Shown here: positions 51,390 through 60,454 of the stretch, in pieces | How the letters are laid out: each line of letters begins with the position of its first letter | How positions within the stretch are numbered: the stretch's first letter is position 1 | NCBI RefSeq assembly: GCF_023243045.1 | Contig: NZ_JALKFX010000010.1 | Coordinates: 1-64,000, forward strand | Reading direction: 5' to 3' | Source: Frankia sp. AgB32 | GTDB taxonomy: Bacteria > Actinomycetota > Actinomycetes > Frankiales > Frankiaceae | Length of the DNA: 64,000 nt | Notes under the pieces: model-generated | Told to the model about the DNA's origin: nothing | What the model saw: the letters and a program-made list of their open reading frames with translations, nothing else | The model's database searches: none | Position numbers and translations under genes: made by a program

Positions 51390-51788
51390 ATTGGCCGGAA
51401 TCAACTGCGCGGGGCGGGGACGCAGAGCACCGCGAGCGTCTACAAGGGCCTCGCGGCGCTGTTCCTGCACGCGGCCGCCTCCGCGCGCCGCGCCGGCGTG
51501 CTGAACCCGGTCCTCGACGACCTGACGGCCGCGTTTCCCGACGAGGTCCAGGGTCTCGGCCGGTTCCTGGCGTTGTCGGCGAGCAAGTCCGGCCGCTACG
51601 TCGACGAGATGCGGGAGATCGCCGCGACGCAGGACGCCGCCGGGCTGCCCCCCGAGCTGTTCACCGCGATGGCCACCGTCTGGGAGCGGGTCGCCGCGAC
51701 ACCGCTGGGCGCGCTCACCCCGGAGGACGCCGCGGGGATGTCCGACCTCGATGACGTCCTACGCGCCCTGGACGACCACGACCGGTAG
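51390..51788 (+). pseudogene. C-terminal domain of a 6-phosphogluconate dehydrogenase-like protein
   Basis: The frame ending at 51788 holds an intact DUF1932-type C-terminal domain: GTQSTASVYKGLAALFLHAA, GRFLALSASKSGRYVDEMRE and LPPELFTAMATVWERVA. In full proteins an NAD(P)-binding Rossmann domain of about 170 residues precedes it; here the upstream sequence is low complexity with no GxGxxG. A truncated remnant, though a short product could still be made. Confidence 0.6.
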
Positions 51789-51941
51789 TTTTCCGCCCCG
51801 CCACCACCCGCCCACCACGTGATCATAGTGTTCCGCGGCGCACTCCGACAGACTCGGACACATCAAACCTATCGGGCAGCACAGGCGGTGAGCGGAGCCG
51901 GCCGGCGAGGCCGATCGGGCCGGGCGCCATGACGGCCGGCG

Positions 51942-52313
51942 CTAAGCCGTGTCGCGGTCGGTGACGTCGCGCCCTTCCAGTGCGGCGACGCGGGCCTCCA
52001 GCTCGTCGATCCGGTGCTGGAGCAGTTCGATCTGCGCCTCTTCCCCGAGGCGGCGTTCCCAGCTGCGCCGCAGCCGCGGGGACTCCTCGGCGCGGGCCGC
52101 CACCATCGCCAGGGGGACCAGGCGCTGCGGGCCGTGCGGGCCGTCGACCAGGCGTGACGGGATCAGGTCCGCCCGGTACCAGGTTCGCAGCGCCGCGCGG
52201 GACACCCCGGTACTGCTGGACGCCTCCTGCAAGGTCACCCAGTCGGACTCCTCGAGTTGCGCGGCGAGTTCCCGCTCGACATCCCACTGATCCAGACGAT
52301 CGTCCCAGCTCAC
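51942..52313 (-). CDS. MerR-like DNA-binding protein with coiled coil
   Basis: A 123-residue protein. The helix-turn-helix WVTLQEASSSTGVSRAALRT and the following WYRADLIPSRL resemble MerR/excisionase-type winged helices; the C-terminus LLQHRIDELEARVAALEGRD is a dimerising coiled coil. GTG 52313 (GAGG upstream) is preferred to GTG 52331. Divergent from the Clp-N gene with only about 70 bp between, so it may regulate it. Confidence 0.65.
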   Translation of the reverse strand: MSWDDRLDQWDVERELAAQLEESDWVTLQEASSSTGVSRAALRTWYRADLIPSRLVDGPHGPQRLVPLAMVAARAEESPRLRRSWERRLGEEAQIELLQHRIDELEARVAALEGRDVTDRDTA

Positions 52314-52384
52314 GGCCACCTCTTTCGTCACCCTACTATTAGCATGGTATTGACGGGGATCGGAACAGGGGCTGAAGTCGGACC

Positions 52385-53455
52385 ATGTTCGAGCGATTCA
52401 CCGCCGCCGCCCGCCAGGTTGTCGTCCTCAGCCAGGAAGAGGCCCGCCGCCTCGACCACAACTACATCGGCACCGAGCACCTCCTGCTCGGGCTGCTCCA
52501 CGAACCCGACGGCATCGCCGGGCGCGCCCTCGCCGAGACCCCCGTGACGCTCTCGACCGCCCGAGCCGCCGTCCTCGCCGCCGTCGGCCGTGGGAAGAAG
52601 CCGCTGAAGGGCCACATCCCTTTCACCCCCCGAGCGAAGAAGGTCCTCGAGAAGGCGCTGCAGGAGGCCCTCGCGCTGCGGACCAGGAGCATCGGTACGG
52701 AACACCTTCTGCTCGGCCTGCTGGAGATCAACGAGGGTCTCGCCGTGACCCTGCTGCGCGACGCGGCGGTGGACGTCGAGGCGCTGCGCCTACGGGTGCT
52801 CGCGCTGGCCGCCGCCGCCAAGGTCGACCGGGACGCGGGCGTCCCCGCCTCGGCCGGCAGCCCTCGACAGCCCGGCGTGAGCGCCGACATCGACAGCGGC
52901 ATCCTCGACGTCACCGACGACACCCGGCCGCGCCGCACCGCCGCCGCCGACGCCGGCATCCTGACCGCCGGCCACTACGCGGGCCGCGACCCGGTCGGCT
53001 CTCACCATCTGCTGCTCGCCCTGCTCAACGACCAGAGCAACGCGGCGACCCGGACCCTCGCGGGCCTGGGCATCGACGTTCCCGCCGTCCGCGACGCCCT
53101 GCTCGACGCCGATCTGACCGACACCTCGGACGAACTACCCGAGGTCACCGGGCGGCACGGAATGTCACTGCGCCTGACCGACTCGACGCTGGTCGTGGAG
53201 GCGACCGACCACCGGCTACTCGGCCTCGCCCGGCTCGCCCGCAACGCCCTGCGCGGCCGCCGCACCTCACTGGACTCCGCGCCAGCCGACAGCGGCGCCG
53301 CGGACAGCGTGTCCCCCGCTGACGGGTCACCGGACGGCGAGCCACTGATCAGCGGCCGGGACGAGTTCTCCGACAGTCTCTCCGCGGTCTGGACGGTCCT
53401 CGAAGCCAGCCTGGAGGACATCCGTTCGCGTGCCGCCGAGGAACGGGAAGGGTGA
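52385..53455 (+). CDS. Clp N-terminal domain protein without ATPase
   Basis: A 356-residue protein with two ClpC-type N-domain repeats: FTAAARQVVVLSQEEARRL, HNYIGTEHLLLGLL (about 1-70) and FTPRAKKVLEKALQEALALR, IGTEHLLLGLLEINEG (about 78-145). A third, weaker copy GSHHLLLALLNDQSNAATRT lies near 205-240. No Walker motifs follow, so it cannot unfold proteins itself; it could act as adaptor or decoy for ClpC substrates. The C-terminal third is acidic and without a recognised domain. Divergent from a MerR-like gene. Confidence 0.82.
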   Translation: MFERFTAAARQVVVLSQEEARRLDHNYIGTEHLLLGLLHEPDGIAGRALAETPVTLSTARAAVLAAVGRGKKPLKGHIPFTPRAKKVLEKALQEALALRTRSIGTEHLLLGLLEINEGLAVTLLRDAAVDVEALRLRVLALAAAAKVDRDAGVPASAGSPRQPGVSADIDSGILDVTDDTRPRRTAAADAGILTAGHYAGRDPVGSHHLLLALLNDQSNAATRTLAGLGIDVPAVRDALLDADLTDTSDELPEVTGRHGMSLRLTDSTLVVEATDHRLLGLARLARNALRGRRTSLDSAPADSGAADSVSPADGSPDGEPLISGRDEFSDSLSAVWTVLEASLEDIRSRAAEEREG

Positions 53456-53568
53456 CATCCGGTGGCCGCCGCCTTCCACGAGTCCGGCCCGCATGGCAAC
53501 AGGATTGCCACCGGAGGCAGGAGGTGGTTCCCGTCAACGCCACGCACCGGCCCGGAGGAGAAGCTGGA

Positions 53569-54198
53569 ATGCTCGACGCGTTGAGCGCCGGGGATTCGTC
53601 GATGCGTCTCCAGGCGGCCCTGGCGGTGGGGACGAATCCCGATTCCGGTCAGCTCGAGGCGCTGCTGGAACGATGCGCGATCGAGCCGGACTTCTTCGTC
53701 CGCGACATGCTGACCTGGGCGTTGACCCGCCTTCCGGCCGACGTCACGGTGCCTCGCCTGCGCGCGGAACTGCATTCCGACCGCGCCCAGGCCCGCAGCC
53801 AGGCGTTGCACACATTGTCCAAAATCGGGGACGGGAGTGCGTGGCCCTCGATCACGCGGTCGTTGCTGCGGGACGCCGATGACGAGGTCGCGAAAAGCGC
53901 GTGGCGGGCCGCCGTCATCCTCGTGCCCGACACGGAAACGAACGCGCTGGCCGCGGAACTGGCCGCACAGCTCGGTCGCGGCGACCGGAAGGTGCACCAG
54001 AGCCTCAGCCGGGCCCTCGTCGCGCTCGGAGACGTGATCGAGCCTGCTCTGCGGGAGGCGATGGCGAGTGCCAGCCCGGCGGTGCGTGCGCACGCCCGCG
54101 CCACGGAGGTGCTCCTGCGCGACCCGGAGGCCGGTTTCGAGTCAGTCCTCGACGAGGCGAAACGGATCGTCGCGCTCGGCCCGGACCGGGCCGAGTAG
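53569..54198 (+). CDS. HEAT-repeat domain protein
   Basis: A 209-residue all-helical protein made of HEAT-like repeats, e.g. SSMRLQAALAVGTNPDSGQL, FVRDMLTWALTRLP, AQARSQALHTLSKIGDGSAW, VAKSAWRAAVILVPD and VRAHARATEVLLRDP. It forms a solenoid for protein binding. The ATG at 53569 follows GGAGGAG and lies 113 bp after the Clp-N gene, suggesting an operon. Similar proteins are annotated near MerR regulators in actinobacteria; role unknown. Confidence 0.75.
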   Translation: MLDALSAGDSSMRLQAALAVGTNPDSGQLEALLERCAIEPDFFVRDMLTWALTRLPADVTVPRLRAELHSDRAQARSQALHTLSKIGDGSAWPSITRSLLRDADDEVAKSAWRAAVILVPDTETNALAAELAAQLGRGDRKVHQSLSRALVALGDVIEPALREAMASASPAVRAHARATEVLLRDPEAGFESVLDEAKRIVALGPDRAE

Positions 54199-54255
54199 GC
54201 AGCGCCGCAGCTCGACCCACGATGGATCATGGTGCGCCGCGGCGCACCGCTCGGG

Positions 54256-54708
54256 TCAGAGCGACAGGTGGGCGTTCATGGCGCGCGCCTGGTCGGCGAG
54301 GTCGGACAGTTCGACCACGGTGACGCCGGCGGCGGTGAGCAGTTCGCAGCCCTGGCAGTCGGCGACGAACAGACTGGGTTCGCGCCAGGCGATGACGACC
54401 CGGGGGATCTTCGCGGCCAGGATGAGCTGGGCGCAGGGCCGGGGCCGGGACCCGCGCTGGGAGCACGGTTCGAGGGTGCTGTAGAGCGTCGCCGTGCTCA
54501 GGCGGGGGTCGTCGGGGGCGAGTTTCGCGAGGGCGGACTCCTCGGCGTGCACCGAGCCGTCGACCTCGCGGGAGAAGCCGAACGCGATCTCCTCGCCGTC
54601 CGCGCCGACGATCACAGCGCCGACCGAGTAGGCGCCGGTGGCGGGCGGGCAGCGGTGGGCGAGCTCGATCGCCCGCGTCATCCAGCGGTGGTCGTCCGGC
54701 TGCGACAT
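54256..54708 (-). CDS. Zinc-dependent nucleoside/riboflavin-type deaminase
   Basis: A 150-residue cytidine-deaminase-fold protein. Zinc ligands are seen in SVHAEESAL (HAE) and EPCSQRGSRPRPCAQ (PCxxxxxxxxPC), the spacing of RibD-type/dCMP deaminases. YSVGAVIVGADGEEIAFGFS fits the substrate-binding N-terminus. It lacks the reductase domain of RibD, so it may be a stand-alone deaminase acting on a pyrimidine. Convergent with the HEAT gene. Confidence 0.82.
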   Translation of the reverse strand: MSQPDDHRWMTRAIELAHRCPPATGAYSVGAVIVGADGEEIAFGFSREVDGSVHAEESALAKLAPDDPRLSTATLYSTLEPCSQRGSRPRPCAQLILAAKIPRVVIAWREPSLFVADCQGCELLTAAGVTVVELSDLADQARAMNAHLSL

Positions 54709-54840
54709 GAGGGCCTGCCTTCCATCGGACCTACCACCAGGTTACGGCCGGGCCGGCGCGTGTTGACCTGAAGTCGGCTTCATCTCCTACGGTGACGGAC
54801 GTTGCCCGCGTGTCCGTCCACCACCGAATGGAGCACGTCA

Positions 54841-55239
54841 ATGGTCTTCACGCCGGTCGAACTCGAGTATCTGCGCTCCCAGCGCCTGGGCCGGATCGCG
54901 ACCGTCGCACCGGAGGGGACGTTGCAGAACAGCCCGGTCAGCCACGTCGTCGACGAGGCCACCGGGGTGATCAGCATCTACGGGTACGACCTCGGCAACA
55001 CCCGCAAGTTCCACAACATCGCCGCGAACGGGCAGGTCGCCTACGTCGTCGACGACATCGCGTCGCTCGAGCCGTGGTCGGTGCGCGGCGTGGAGATCCG
55101 CGGCACGGCCGAGGCGCTGCGCGACCAGACTCCCCCGGCGTCGCACCTGAGCCCCGAGGTGATCCGCATCCACCCACGGCGGATCATCAGCTGGAACCTG
55201 GGCGACGGCGGGGAGGGTTCCCGGCGGACGGTGACGTGA
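54841..55239 (+). CDS. PPOX-class F420-dependent oxidoreductase-like protein
   Basis: A 132-residue split-barrel flavin/F420-binding protein: FTPVELEYLRSQRLGRIATV and NSPVSHVVDEATGVISI, then TRKFHNIAANGQVAYVVDDI, a pattern of the PPOX class F420-dependent TIGR families. F420 use is typical of actinobacteria. ATG 54841 has GGAG upstream. It lies divergent from the deaminase. Confidence 0.8.
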   Translation: MVFTPVELEYLRSQRLGRIATVAPEGTLQNSPVSHVVDEATGVISIYGYDLGNTRKFHNIAANGQVAYVVDDIASLEPWSVRGVEIRGTAEALRDQTPPASHLSPEVIRIHPRRIISWNLGDGGEGSRRTVT

Positions 55240-55257
55240 CCGGAGTGGCCTCGGCTG

Positions 55258-55992
55258 TCAGCGTGCCCAGGAGGCCCGGCCGGCGTCGGCGCGGTCGCTG
55301 GTCCGCTCCTCGGTGAGCAGGCGCTCGACGGCCTCGGGCCGCCAGGTGCCGGCGGCGCCGGGGCGGGTGGCGAGGTAGTCGGCGATGCGCCGCGCCGACC
55401 AGCCGTGGGCCTCGCGCAGGCCGGCGGCGAGCATCGCGAGGTAGCCGCCCGAGGGGGCGGAGAGCTCCACGTCGGCCATGGTCCACGGCGCGGTGAAGGT
55501 CAGCACGGGGACCTCGGTGTGGTGGCCGACGAGGACCAGCGTCTCGTAGCGGCCCGGGCCGACCTGGGCGCGGCCGGTGCGCAGCACGGTGGCCAGGTCG
55601 AGGTCCAGGTCCGGCGGACGGTGCATCTCCTGGGCGGCGACGTCGGCGAACTGGCCGGCGGTCAGCAGGTAGGCGCGGCCGGCGACCTCGCCGGGCGCGG
55701 ACGGGTCGTAGAAGGCGACGCCGCCCGTCCAGATCTGTGACTCACCGGAGAAGTACATGCCGCCGGGGAGCATGACCGGCTCCGCGAGGCGCGGGGGGCG
55801 CTGGTCGCGGCAGCCGGGATGGTGGTGGGTGCTGCCCGGCGGGCAGCCGCCGGACAGGTAGTACGTGAGGCGGGCCAGCCGCATGTTCGAGCCGTAGCTG
55901 GCATACCAGACCAGCTCCGGCCCGGTTGAGGCCACCGGGCTGGCCGGGGCACCACCTGCGGCCTGCCGGGGCACGCTGAGGGCGTCAAGCAC
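55258..55992 (-). CDS. Gamma-glutamylcyclotransferase-like protein
   Basis: A 244-residue protein with the GGCT-fold start WYASYGSNM and a long insertion after it; AGRAYLLTAGQFADVAAQEM and YETLVLVGHH fit the family core. A helical C-terminal domain, including AHGWSARRIADYLATRP, follows. Fold members bind small acyl/glutamyl substrates; no specific reaction can be assigned. Converges with the PPOX gene. Confidence 0.65.
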   Translation of the reverse strand: MLDALSVPRQAAGGAPASPVASTGPELVWYASYGSNMRLARLTYYLSGGCPPGSTHHHPGCRDQRPPRLAEPVMLPGGMYFSGESQIWTGGVAFYDPSAPGEVAGRAYLLTAGQFADVAAQEMHRPPDLDLDLATVLRTGRAQVGPGRYETLVLVGHHTEVPVLTFTAPWTMADVELSAPSGGYLAMLAAGLREAHGWSARRIADYLATRPGAAGTWRPEAVERLLTEERTSDRADAGRASWAR

Positions 55993-56225
55993 CGGCCCAG
56001 TATGCGGCGGGCACCATCCCCGTTTCCGCAGTTTTCGAAACCCGATTTGGGCTCACTGTCACCTTCTGGCCACCCGCGGGACAGAAAATCACGGACGGTG
56101 AACAGACATGTCTTCGGGGTACGGTGACGCCGCCGGCCGTAACGCCCGAGGTGGCGGACCGCGAGCGCAGGTCGGCGCGGGCGGGCCCGGTGTCCGGGGC
56201 CGCCTCGGGAGGAGGTTCGCGGCCG

Positions 56226-57122
56226 ATGTGCCGGCTGTTCGGGCTCACCAGTGCCCCGCGCACCACCCAGGCCACCTTCTGGCTGCTCGACGCGCCGGAC
56301 AGCCTCGACGTGCAGAGCCGTCGCAACCCGGACGGCACCGGCCTCGGCTTCTTCGACGCCGACGGCCGCGCCGAACTGTTCCGGGAGCCGATCGCTGCCT
56401 GGGCGGACCGCCAGTTCGCCGCCGAGGCCCGCCAGGCGTCGTCGCGGACGTTCGTCGCCCACGTCCGGCATGCCTCCACCGGCGAGATCTCCCCGCGCAA
56501 CACCCATCCGTTCCTGCACGATGGCCGGCTGTTCGCGCACAACGGGGTCCTCGAGGGCCTCGACGAGCTGGAGCGTCACCTCGGCGACGCGATGTCGCTG
56601 GTCGCGGGCGACACGGACTCCGAGCGGCTGTTCGCGCTGGTCTCCCGGGAGATCGACGCCGCCGGCGGCGATGTCGGACGGGGCATCACCGCGGCGGCCC
56701 GCTGGGTGGCCGCGAACCTGCCGGTCTACAGCATCAACCTGCTGCTGATCACGCCGTCGGACCTGTGGGCGCTGCGCTACCCGGACACCAACGAGCTGCA
56801 CCTGCTGCGCCGCCCCGCCGGCGGCCGGCACGGCGGGCGGCCGCTGCACCACGCCGACGCCGCCGGCGCGACCCGGGTGCACGTGCCGGGCCTCGCAAGC
56901 GCGCCGGCGGTCGTCGTCGCCAGCGAGCCGATGGACGAGCACCCCGACTGGCGGCCGTTGGCCGCCGGCGAGCTCATCCACGTCGCGCCGGGCGGCACGG
57001 TGCACTCCGTGCTCGCCCTGCCCGACCCGCCGGCCCACCCGCTCACCCTCGCCGACCTGCGCCCGCAGGCCGCCGCCTCGCAGCACGCCGGCCCGACCCC
57101 GCCGGAGAAGCAGGCGCCGTAA
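56226..57122 (+). CDS. Class II glutamine amidotransferase (Ntn hydrolase)
   Basis: A 298-residue protein starting MCRLFGLTS, so removal of Met leaves the catalytic N-terminal cysteine; this fixes the start at 56226. Further motifs: NPDGTGLGFF, FVAHVRHASTGEISPRNTHP and GRLFAHNGVLEG, the family's glutamine-binding and oxyanion segments. It resembles EgtC/YafJ-like amidohydrolases that cut a gamma-glutamyl group. No ergothioneine genes are near, so the substrate is open. Confidence 0.85.
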   Translation: MCRLFGLTSAPRTTQATFWLLDAPDSLDVQSRRNPDGTGLGFFDADGRAELFREPIAAWADRQFAAEARQASSRTFVAHVRHASTGEISPRNTHPFLHDGRLFAHNGVLEGLDELERHLGDAMSLVAGDTDSERLFALVSREIDAAGGDVGRGITAAARWVAANLPVYSINLLLITPSDLWALRYPDTNELHLLRRPAGGRHGGRPLHHADAAGATRVHVPGLASAPAVVVASEPMDEHPDWRPLAAGELIHVAPGGTVHSVLALPDPPAHPLTLADLRPQAAASQHAGPTPPEKQAP

Positions 57123-57482
57123 GCCGGCGGCGGCAATACCGGTGGGCGAGCGCCCGGGTAATGCGGCGACGGCCGTGAGAAACACCCACACCAGGCCCGC
57201 GGCCCCGCCCGTGCTATTTTTTCCGCACCGGCAGATCGGTTATTCTCCGACAACGGCGAACTCCCCGTCGGGCAGCGGGCGGCCCGTCAGGTGAGGCGAC
57301 TCACACGGCCGCCGGCGCACCCGGCCGCGTATGGCGGGAACAACCGCACAGGGCTTCGGTCGCGGCGGTGAGAACTGTTTTTCGCCGCGTTAACGCCCGC
57401 GAACGGCCCGGATTTACAGGCCGCCGACACCATGGTGAACGTGGTCGGACCAGATCGGATCCGGGTGAAAGAGGTGTCGGTG
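57123..57482. other. Intergenic region upstream of nirB
   Basis: 360 bp, AT-richer than the genes around it, with T-rich tracts at 57213-57221 and 57376-57382. It is the promoter region of the nirBD operon and holds a possible GlnR site (listed separately). No gene seen. Confidence 0.4.
57371..57394 (-). promoter_or_regulatory. Possible GlnR box upstream of nirB
   Basis: Read on the minus strand, GTTAA-n6-GAAAA approximates the GlnR half-site pair GTnAC-n6-GAAAC with one change in each half. GlnR activates nirBD in several actinobacteria, so the site is plausible but weak. Confidence 0.25.
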
Positions 57483-60098
57483 ATGCGGTCGGATTCCGGT
57501 GGTCGGCTGGTCGTCGTCGGCAACGGCATGGTCGGCCAGCGGTTCGTCGAGGCGCTGCGGGAACGCGACGTCGAGCGCCGCTGGCAGGTCACCGTGCTCG
57601 GCGAGGAACCACGCCGCGCCTACGACCGGGTGGCGCTGTCGTCCTACTTCGACGGCGTCGACGCGGCCGCGCTGGACCTGGTCGCGGACGGCTGTTACGA
57701 CGGCCGTGACTACGTCCTGCATCTCGACGAGAGCGTCAGCGCCATCGACCGGGTGGCCCGCACCGTGACCACCGGCCGCGGGCGGACCCTCGGCTACGAC
57801 GCGCTCGTGCTGGCGACGGGCTCGGCGCCGTTCGTCCCGCCGGTGACCGGCGCCGACCTGCCCGGCTGCTTCGTCTACCGGACCCTCGACGACCTCGACG
57901 CCATCCGCGCCGCGGCGCTGCGGGCGACGGCCCGGGAGCGTCCCGACGGCGGCGCCGCGCCGGTGGGCCTCGTCGTCGGCGGCGGGCTGCTCGGCCTGGA
58001 GGCGGCCCGCGCGCTGCGGCTGCTCGGCCTGTCGGTGCATGTGGTGGAGATGGCGCAGCGGCTGATGCCGTTGCAGGTCGACGAGGGCGGCGGGGCGCTG
58101 CTGCGCCGGCTCGTCGAGGAGCTCGGCGTGACCCTGCACCTGGGCACGTTCGCCGGCGGCCTCACCGCGGCCGCGGGCAAGGCGGGCGGGCCGATGGGCG
58201 CGACGTTGGGCGATGGCACGGAGCTGGCCGCTGACCTGGTGGTCTTCGCCGCCGGGGTGCGCCCGCGCGACCAGCTCGCCCGGGACGCAGGGCTGGCGGT
58301 GGGCGCCCGCGGCGGGGTGGCCGTCGACGCCGGCTGCCGCACGGAGGATCCCGACGTGTACGCGATCGGCGAGTGCGCGTGCGTCGAGGGCCGGGTGTAC
58401 GGGCTGGTCGCGCCGGGATATGCGATGGCGACGGTGGTCGCCGAGCGGCTCCTCGGCGGGGACGGCGAGATCGGCGCGGCCGACACGGCGACGAAGCTGA
58501 AGCTGCTCGGCGTCGACGTCGCGAGCTTCGGCGACGCGCTCGCCACCGCCGACGGCGCCCTGGAGGTGACCGTGAACGACCCGGTCACCGGCAGCTACGC
58601 CAAACTCGTCCTGTCCGACGACGCCTCGACGCTGCTCGGCGGGGTGCTCGTCGGGGACGCGTCGAAGTACGCGGCGCTGCGCCCGCTGGTCGGGCGCGCG
58701 CTGCCCGCCGACCCACTGGCGATGCTCGCGCCGGCCGGTGGCGCGGTCGGGGCGGCGGCGCTGCCCGCCGACGCGATGGTCTGCTCCTGCCACGCGCTGA
58801 CCCGGGGGGCGATCGACACCGCGATCGACGAGTCGGAGCTGACGACCGTCGCCGAGGTGAAGGCGTGCACGAAGGCGGGCACCGGCTGCGGTTCGTGCGT
58901 GCCGATGCTGTCCACGCTGCTCGCCGAGCGCGGCGTCACGCTCAGCCGGGCGCTGTGCGAGCATTTCGAGTATTCCCGGGTGGAGCTCGCCGACCTCGTC
59001 CGGGTCGAGAACATCACCACGTTCAGCGAGCTGATCGCGCGGTACGGGCAGGGCCGGGGATGTGACGTGTGCAAACCGGCGGTGGCGTCGATTCTCGCGA
59101 GTTTCATCGGCGGGCACATTCTGGACGGCGAACGCGCGGCCCTTCAGGACACCAACGACGCGTTCCTGGCGAACATCCAGCGCAACGGGACCTATTCGGT
59201 GGTGCCGCGCGTTCCTGGCGGGGAGATAACGCCGGCGCGGCTCATCGCGATCGGTGAGGTCGCCCGGGATTTCGAGCTCTACACGAAGATCACCGGCGGG
59301 CAGCGCATCGACCTGCTCGGCGCCCGGGTCGAGCAGCTGCCGGCGATCTGGCGGCGCCTCGTCGACGCCGGTTTCGAGTCCGGGCACGCCTACGGCAAGG
59401 CGCTGCGCACGGTGAAGTCCTGCGTCGGGTCGACGTGGTGCCGCTTCGGCGTCGGGGACTCGGTGGCCCTCGCCATCCACCTCGAGCTGCGCTACCGTGG
59501 CCTGCGCGCCCCCCACAAGATCAAGGCCGGGGTGTCCGGCTGCGCCCGGGAGTGCGCCGAGGCCCGGAGCAAGGACGTCGGCGCGATCGCCACCGACAAC
59601 GGCTGGAACCTCTACGTCGGCGGCAACGGCGGGTTCCGCCCCCGCCACGCCGACCTGCTGCTCACCGACGTCGACACCGAGACCCTCATCCGCACGATCG
59701 ACCGCTTCCTGCTCTTCTACGTCCGCACCGCCGACCGGCTGCAACGCACCTCGGCGTGGGTCGAGTCGCTGTCCGCCGGTGGCGTCGACGGCCTGGCCTA
59801 CCTGCGGTCGGTGCTCGTCGACGACGTGCTGGGCATCGCCGGTGATCTCGACGTGGCGATCGAGCGGCACGTCGCCGGCTACGAGGACGAGTGGGCGGCG
59901 GTGCTCGACGACCCGGCGCGCCTCGCCCGGTTCGTCTCGTTCGTCAACGCGCCGGACACCCCCGACCCGAGCATCTCGTTCGTCACCGAACGCGACCAGC
60001 CACGGCCGGTACTACTGCCGATGCCGATACCGCGTCCGGCCGTCGCCCCGGAACTCGCCCCGGAACTCGCCGATGCGGCCTTGGACACTGCGCAGTGA
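57483..60098 (+). CDS. nirB: Nitrite reductase [NAD(P)H] large subunit
   Basis: An 871-residue NirB: FAD/NAD domain with LVVVGNGMVGQRFVEAL and VVGGGLLGLEAARAL, a BFD-like 2Fe-2S region (MVCSCHALTRGAIDTAI to TGCGSCVPML and CDVCKPAV), then the siroheme sulfite/nitrite reductase domain with four cluster cysteines in SCVGSTWC and GCARECAEA. It reduces nitrite to ammonia with NADH. ATG 57483 follows GAGGTG. First gene of an operon with nirD. Confidence 0.95.
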   Translation: MRSDSGGRLVVVGNGMVGQRFVEALRERDVERRWQVTVLGEEPRRAYDRVALSSYFDGVDAAALDLVADGCYDGRDYVLHLDESVSAIDRVARTVTTGRGRTLGYDALVLATGSAPFVPPVTGADLPGCFVYRTLDDLDAIRAAALRATARERPDGGAAPVGLVVGGGLLGLEAARALRLLGLSVHVVEMAQRLMPLQVDEGGGALLRRLVEELGVTLHLGTFAGGLTAAAGKAGGPMGATLGDGTELAADLVVFAAGVRPRDQLARDAGLAVGARGGVAVDAGCRTEDPDVYAIGECACVEGRVYGLVAPGYAMATVVAERLLGGDGEIGAADTATKLKLLGVDVASFGDALATADGALEVTVNDPVTGSYAKLVLSDDASTLLGGVLVGDASKYAALRPLVGRALPADPLAMLAPAGGAVGAAALPADAMVCSCHALTRGAIDTAIDESELTTVAEVKACTKAGTGCGSCVPMLSTLLAERGVTLSRALCEHFEYSRVELADLVRVENITTFSELIARYGQGRGCDVCKPAVASILASFIGGHILDGERAALQDTNDAFLANIQRNGTYSVVPRVPGGEITPARLIAIGEVARDFELYTKITGGQRIDLLGARVEQLPAIWRRLVDAGFESGHAYGKALRTVKSCVGSTWCRFGVGDSVALAIHLELRYRGLRAPHKIKAGVSGCARECAEARSKDVGAIATDNGWNLYVGGNGGFRPRHADLLLTDVDTETLIRTIDRFLLFYVRTADRLQRTSAWVESLSAGGVDGLAYLRSVLVDDVLGIAGDLDVAIERHVAGYEDEWAAVLDDPARLARFVSFVNAPDTPDPSISFVTERDQPRPVLLPMPIPRPAVAPELAPELADAALDTAQ

Positions 60099-60133
60099 CG
60101 TCCTCGGCCCGGACGTGGAAGGATCCTGACTCG

Positions 60134-60454
60134 ATGTGGACCGCCGTGTGCCGCTACGACGACCTGGTGCCAGAGCGAGGGGTGGCCGCGCTGATCGACG
60201 GCGTCCAGATCGCGCTTTTCCGCGCGCATGACGGCAGCCTGTTCGCCCTCGGTAACCAGGATCCGTTCACCGGCGCGTGGGTGCTCTCCCGCGGCATCGT
60301 CGGGACGAGGGCGGAGTTGCCGACGGTCGCGTCCCCGCTGCACAAGCAGGTGTTCGACCTGCGTACCGGCCGATGCCTGGACGTCGAGGGCGTCGCGGTG
60401 CCGGTCTACGAGGTCCGGACCCGGGCCGGCTCGGTCGAGGTGAAGGCACCGTGA
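60134..60454 (+). CDS. nirD: Nitrite reductase small subunit
   Basis: A 106-residue Rieske-fold protein (NirD) without the cluster Cys/His, as usual: it begins WTAVCRYDDLVPERGVAALI and includes SPLHKQVFDLRTGRCLD. GGAAGGA precedes ATG 60134; its stop overlaps the GTG of the next gene (GTGA). It completes the assimilatory NADH-nitrite reductase with NirB. Confidence 0.92.
   Translation: MWTAVCRYDDLVPERGVAALIDGVQIALFRAHDGSLFALGNQDPFTGAWVLSRGIVGTRAELPTVASPLHKQVFDLRTGRCLDVEGVAVPVYEVRTRAGSVEVKAP

Noticed and set aside
57414-59870. An 818-codon minus-strand frame opposite nirB
   Set aside because: Shadow of nirB with no domain; NirB cysteine motifs on the plus strand are decisive.
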